The position numbers and the translations under genes were made by a program. Of a stretch of DNA of 33,528 nucleotides, positions 33,081 to 33,528 are shown piece after piece. Every line of letters starts with the position of its first letter. Position 1 is the first letter of the stretch. Below the pieces are notes generated by a model. It did no database searches. It saw only the letters and a program-made list of their open reading frames with translations, and was not told where the DNA came from. Source of the DNA: an uncultured Paracoccaceae bacterium (GTDB lineage: Bacteria > Pseudomonadota > Alphaproteobacteria > Rhodobacterales > Rhodobacteraceae); the NCBI GenBank assembly GCA_937922155.1, contig CAKZVL010000069.1:1-33528 (forward strand). Direction: 5' to 3'.

Positions 33081-33343
33081 GGTCAGGACCCATTTATCCT
33101 GTACCATCAGTTCGTCAGATTTTGCGCGTGACAAGGCGCAGGGGCGCAAAATAGTGGTTCTATTTCAAGGCACTGCAACGAAGCTCACGCACAAAATCCG
33201 TCGAACCCGAAGGGCGGCATTTTCACATCATCTCAGCGACTTGCGCCGCGCAGACATAGAACCACTATGTCTGCGCGGCGCAAATCACTGATATTCGTGA
33301 AAATTGCCGCTGATGGCACAGGATTAATGGGTCCTGACCCTAG
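33077..33343. mobile_element. Non-autonomous transposon-like element (MITE-like), 259 bp
   Basis: Terminal inverted repeats of 30 bp lie at 33081-33110 and 33310-33339, 28 of 30 identical, with outer ends GGTCAGGACCCAT and ATGGGTCCTGACC. CTAG flanks both sides (33077-33080 and 33340-33343), which fits a 4-bp target duplication as made by IS5-type transposases (YTAR targets). CTAG can also be read as part of longer palindromic ends, so the exact border is uncertain. There is no long reading frame, so it needs a transposase in trans. The inside is full of further inverted repeats. It sits exactly at the stop codon of dcd and 2 bp from that of scpB. Confidence 0.8.
33119..33310. repeat. Nested internal palindromes of the mobile element
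   Basis: Pairs seen: ATTTTGCGC 33119-33127 with GCGCAAAAT 33144-33152; ATAGTGGTTCTAT 33151-33163 with its complement at 33256-33268; GCGGCATTTTCAC 33214-33226 with GTGAAAATTGCCGC 33297-33310 (one-base bulge); and a 19-bp perfect hairpin, TTGCGCCGCGCAGACATAG 33241-33259 and its complement 33265-33283, around an AACCA loop. The loop of the strong hairpin overlaps the 33256-33268 repeat, so two folds compete. Confidence 0.85.
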
Positions 33344-33345
33344 CC

Positions 33346-33528
33346 TTACGCTTCGTCCTCGAACATATCCGTTTGATTCTCGTCGTCGCTCTCATCTTCA
33401 TCCGCGTCAGGATCAGACATGCCCAGCGGTGGACGACTTTCCAGCAAACCCGCAGATCGCAATTCCTTTAGACCTGGCAGATCGCGCGCGTTCTCAAGGC
33501 CAAAGTGATCAAGGAAACTCTCGGTCAC
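33346..33528 (-). CDS. scpB: Segregation and condensation protein B, C-terminal part
   Basis: The last 60 residues of ScpB, cut by the window edge; the frame remains open at 33528. ScpB pairs with ScpA and SMC for chromosome compaction. TESFLDHFGLENARDLPGLK and ELRSAGLLESRPPLG match the closing winged-helix of the family (usually T-T-E-x-F-L-x-x-F-G-L followed by D-L-P-x-L). An acidic tail ends DEDESDDENQTDMFEDEA. A GTG-like codon at the window edge is internal, not the start. It converges on dcd with the mobile element between. Confidence 0.88.
   Translation of the reverse strand: MTESFLDHFGLENARDLPGLKELRSAGLLESRPPLGMSDPDADEDESDDENQTDMFEDEA

Noticed and set aside
33061-33291. A 76-codon frame running through the dcd end and the element
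   Set aside because: It overlaps the real dcd 3' end in another frame and crosses terminal and internal inverted repeats, with no protein-like features.

Overview
The window is a stretch of ordinary, GC-rich, gene-dense chromosome from an alphaproteobacterium, almost certainly a Rhodobacterales / Roseobacter-group marine bacterium. The basis is gene content and order: lptF-lptG-lptD-surA-pdxA-rsmA; bamE facing a yceD-rpmF-plsX-fabH-ihfA-merR block; a DUF4167 protein; an OlsB-type ornithine lipid acyltransferase; a double-length dCTP-deaminase-family protein; and short intergenic elements of a type I associate with Rhodobacteraceae. No phage, plasmid, CRISPR or defence genes are visible. I found no new multi-gene system. 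The one clear mobile feature is a 259-bp non-coding transposon-like element near the right end.

Layout. 1-3406 (+): the end of a SAM methyltransferase, a DEAD-box RNA helicase with a repetitive lysine-rich tail, a possible 32-residue ORF and a TfoX C-terminal-domain protein. 3481-3903 (-): ndk with its terminator. 4028-7243 (+): an ABC-F ATPase, a MarC-family membrane protein, a membrane-anchored retropepsin-like protease and a 31-residue lipoprotein, ending in a double hairpin shared with the converging pepA-holC pair (7292-9217, -). 9356-16702 (+): six genes with overlapping stop/start codons for LPS export (lptF, lptG, lptD), outer-membrane protein folding (surA), pyridoxal phosphate synthesis (pdxA) and 16S rRNA dimethylation (rsmA). 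16716-20796 (-): DUF4167, prmC, prfA, DUF1499 and speB; release factor 1 and the methyltransferase that modifies it overlap by 4 nt. 20988-22148 (-): an M20 amidohydrolase with a strong terminator. 22211-24099 (+): mazG and a periplasmic iron-binding-type protein without a transporter beside it. 24178-26747 (-): uup and olsB. 26817-27209 (+) msrB converges on bamE (-). 27761-31791 (+): yceD, rpmF, plsX, fabH, ihfA and a MerR regulator. Then tRNA-Pro(GGG) with a terminator, the two-domain Dcd protein, the mobile element and the 3' end of scpB (-).

Functionally the window is dominated by the cell envelope (LPS export, outer-membrane assembly, phospholipid and fatty-acid initiation, ornithine lipids) and by translation (rpmF, prfA/prmC, rsmA, two ABC-F proteins, RNA helicase, tRNA). 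The most interesting sequence-level features are the nested-palindrome element inserted exactly at the dcd stop codon, the two structured leaders before rpmF and ihfA, and the small lipoprotein.
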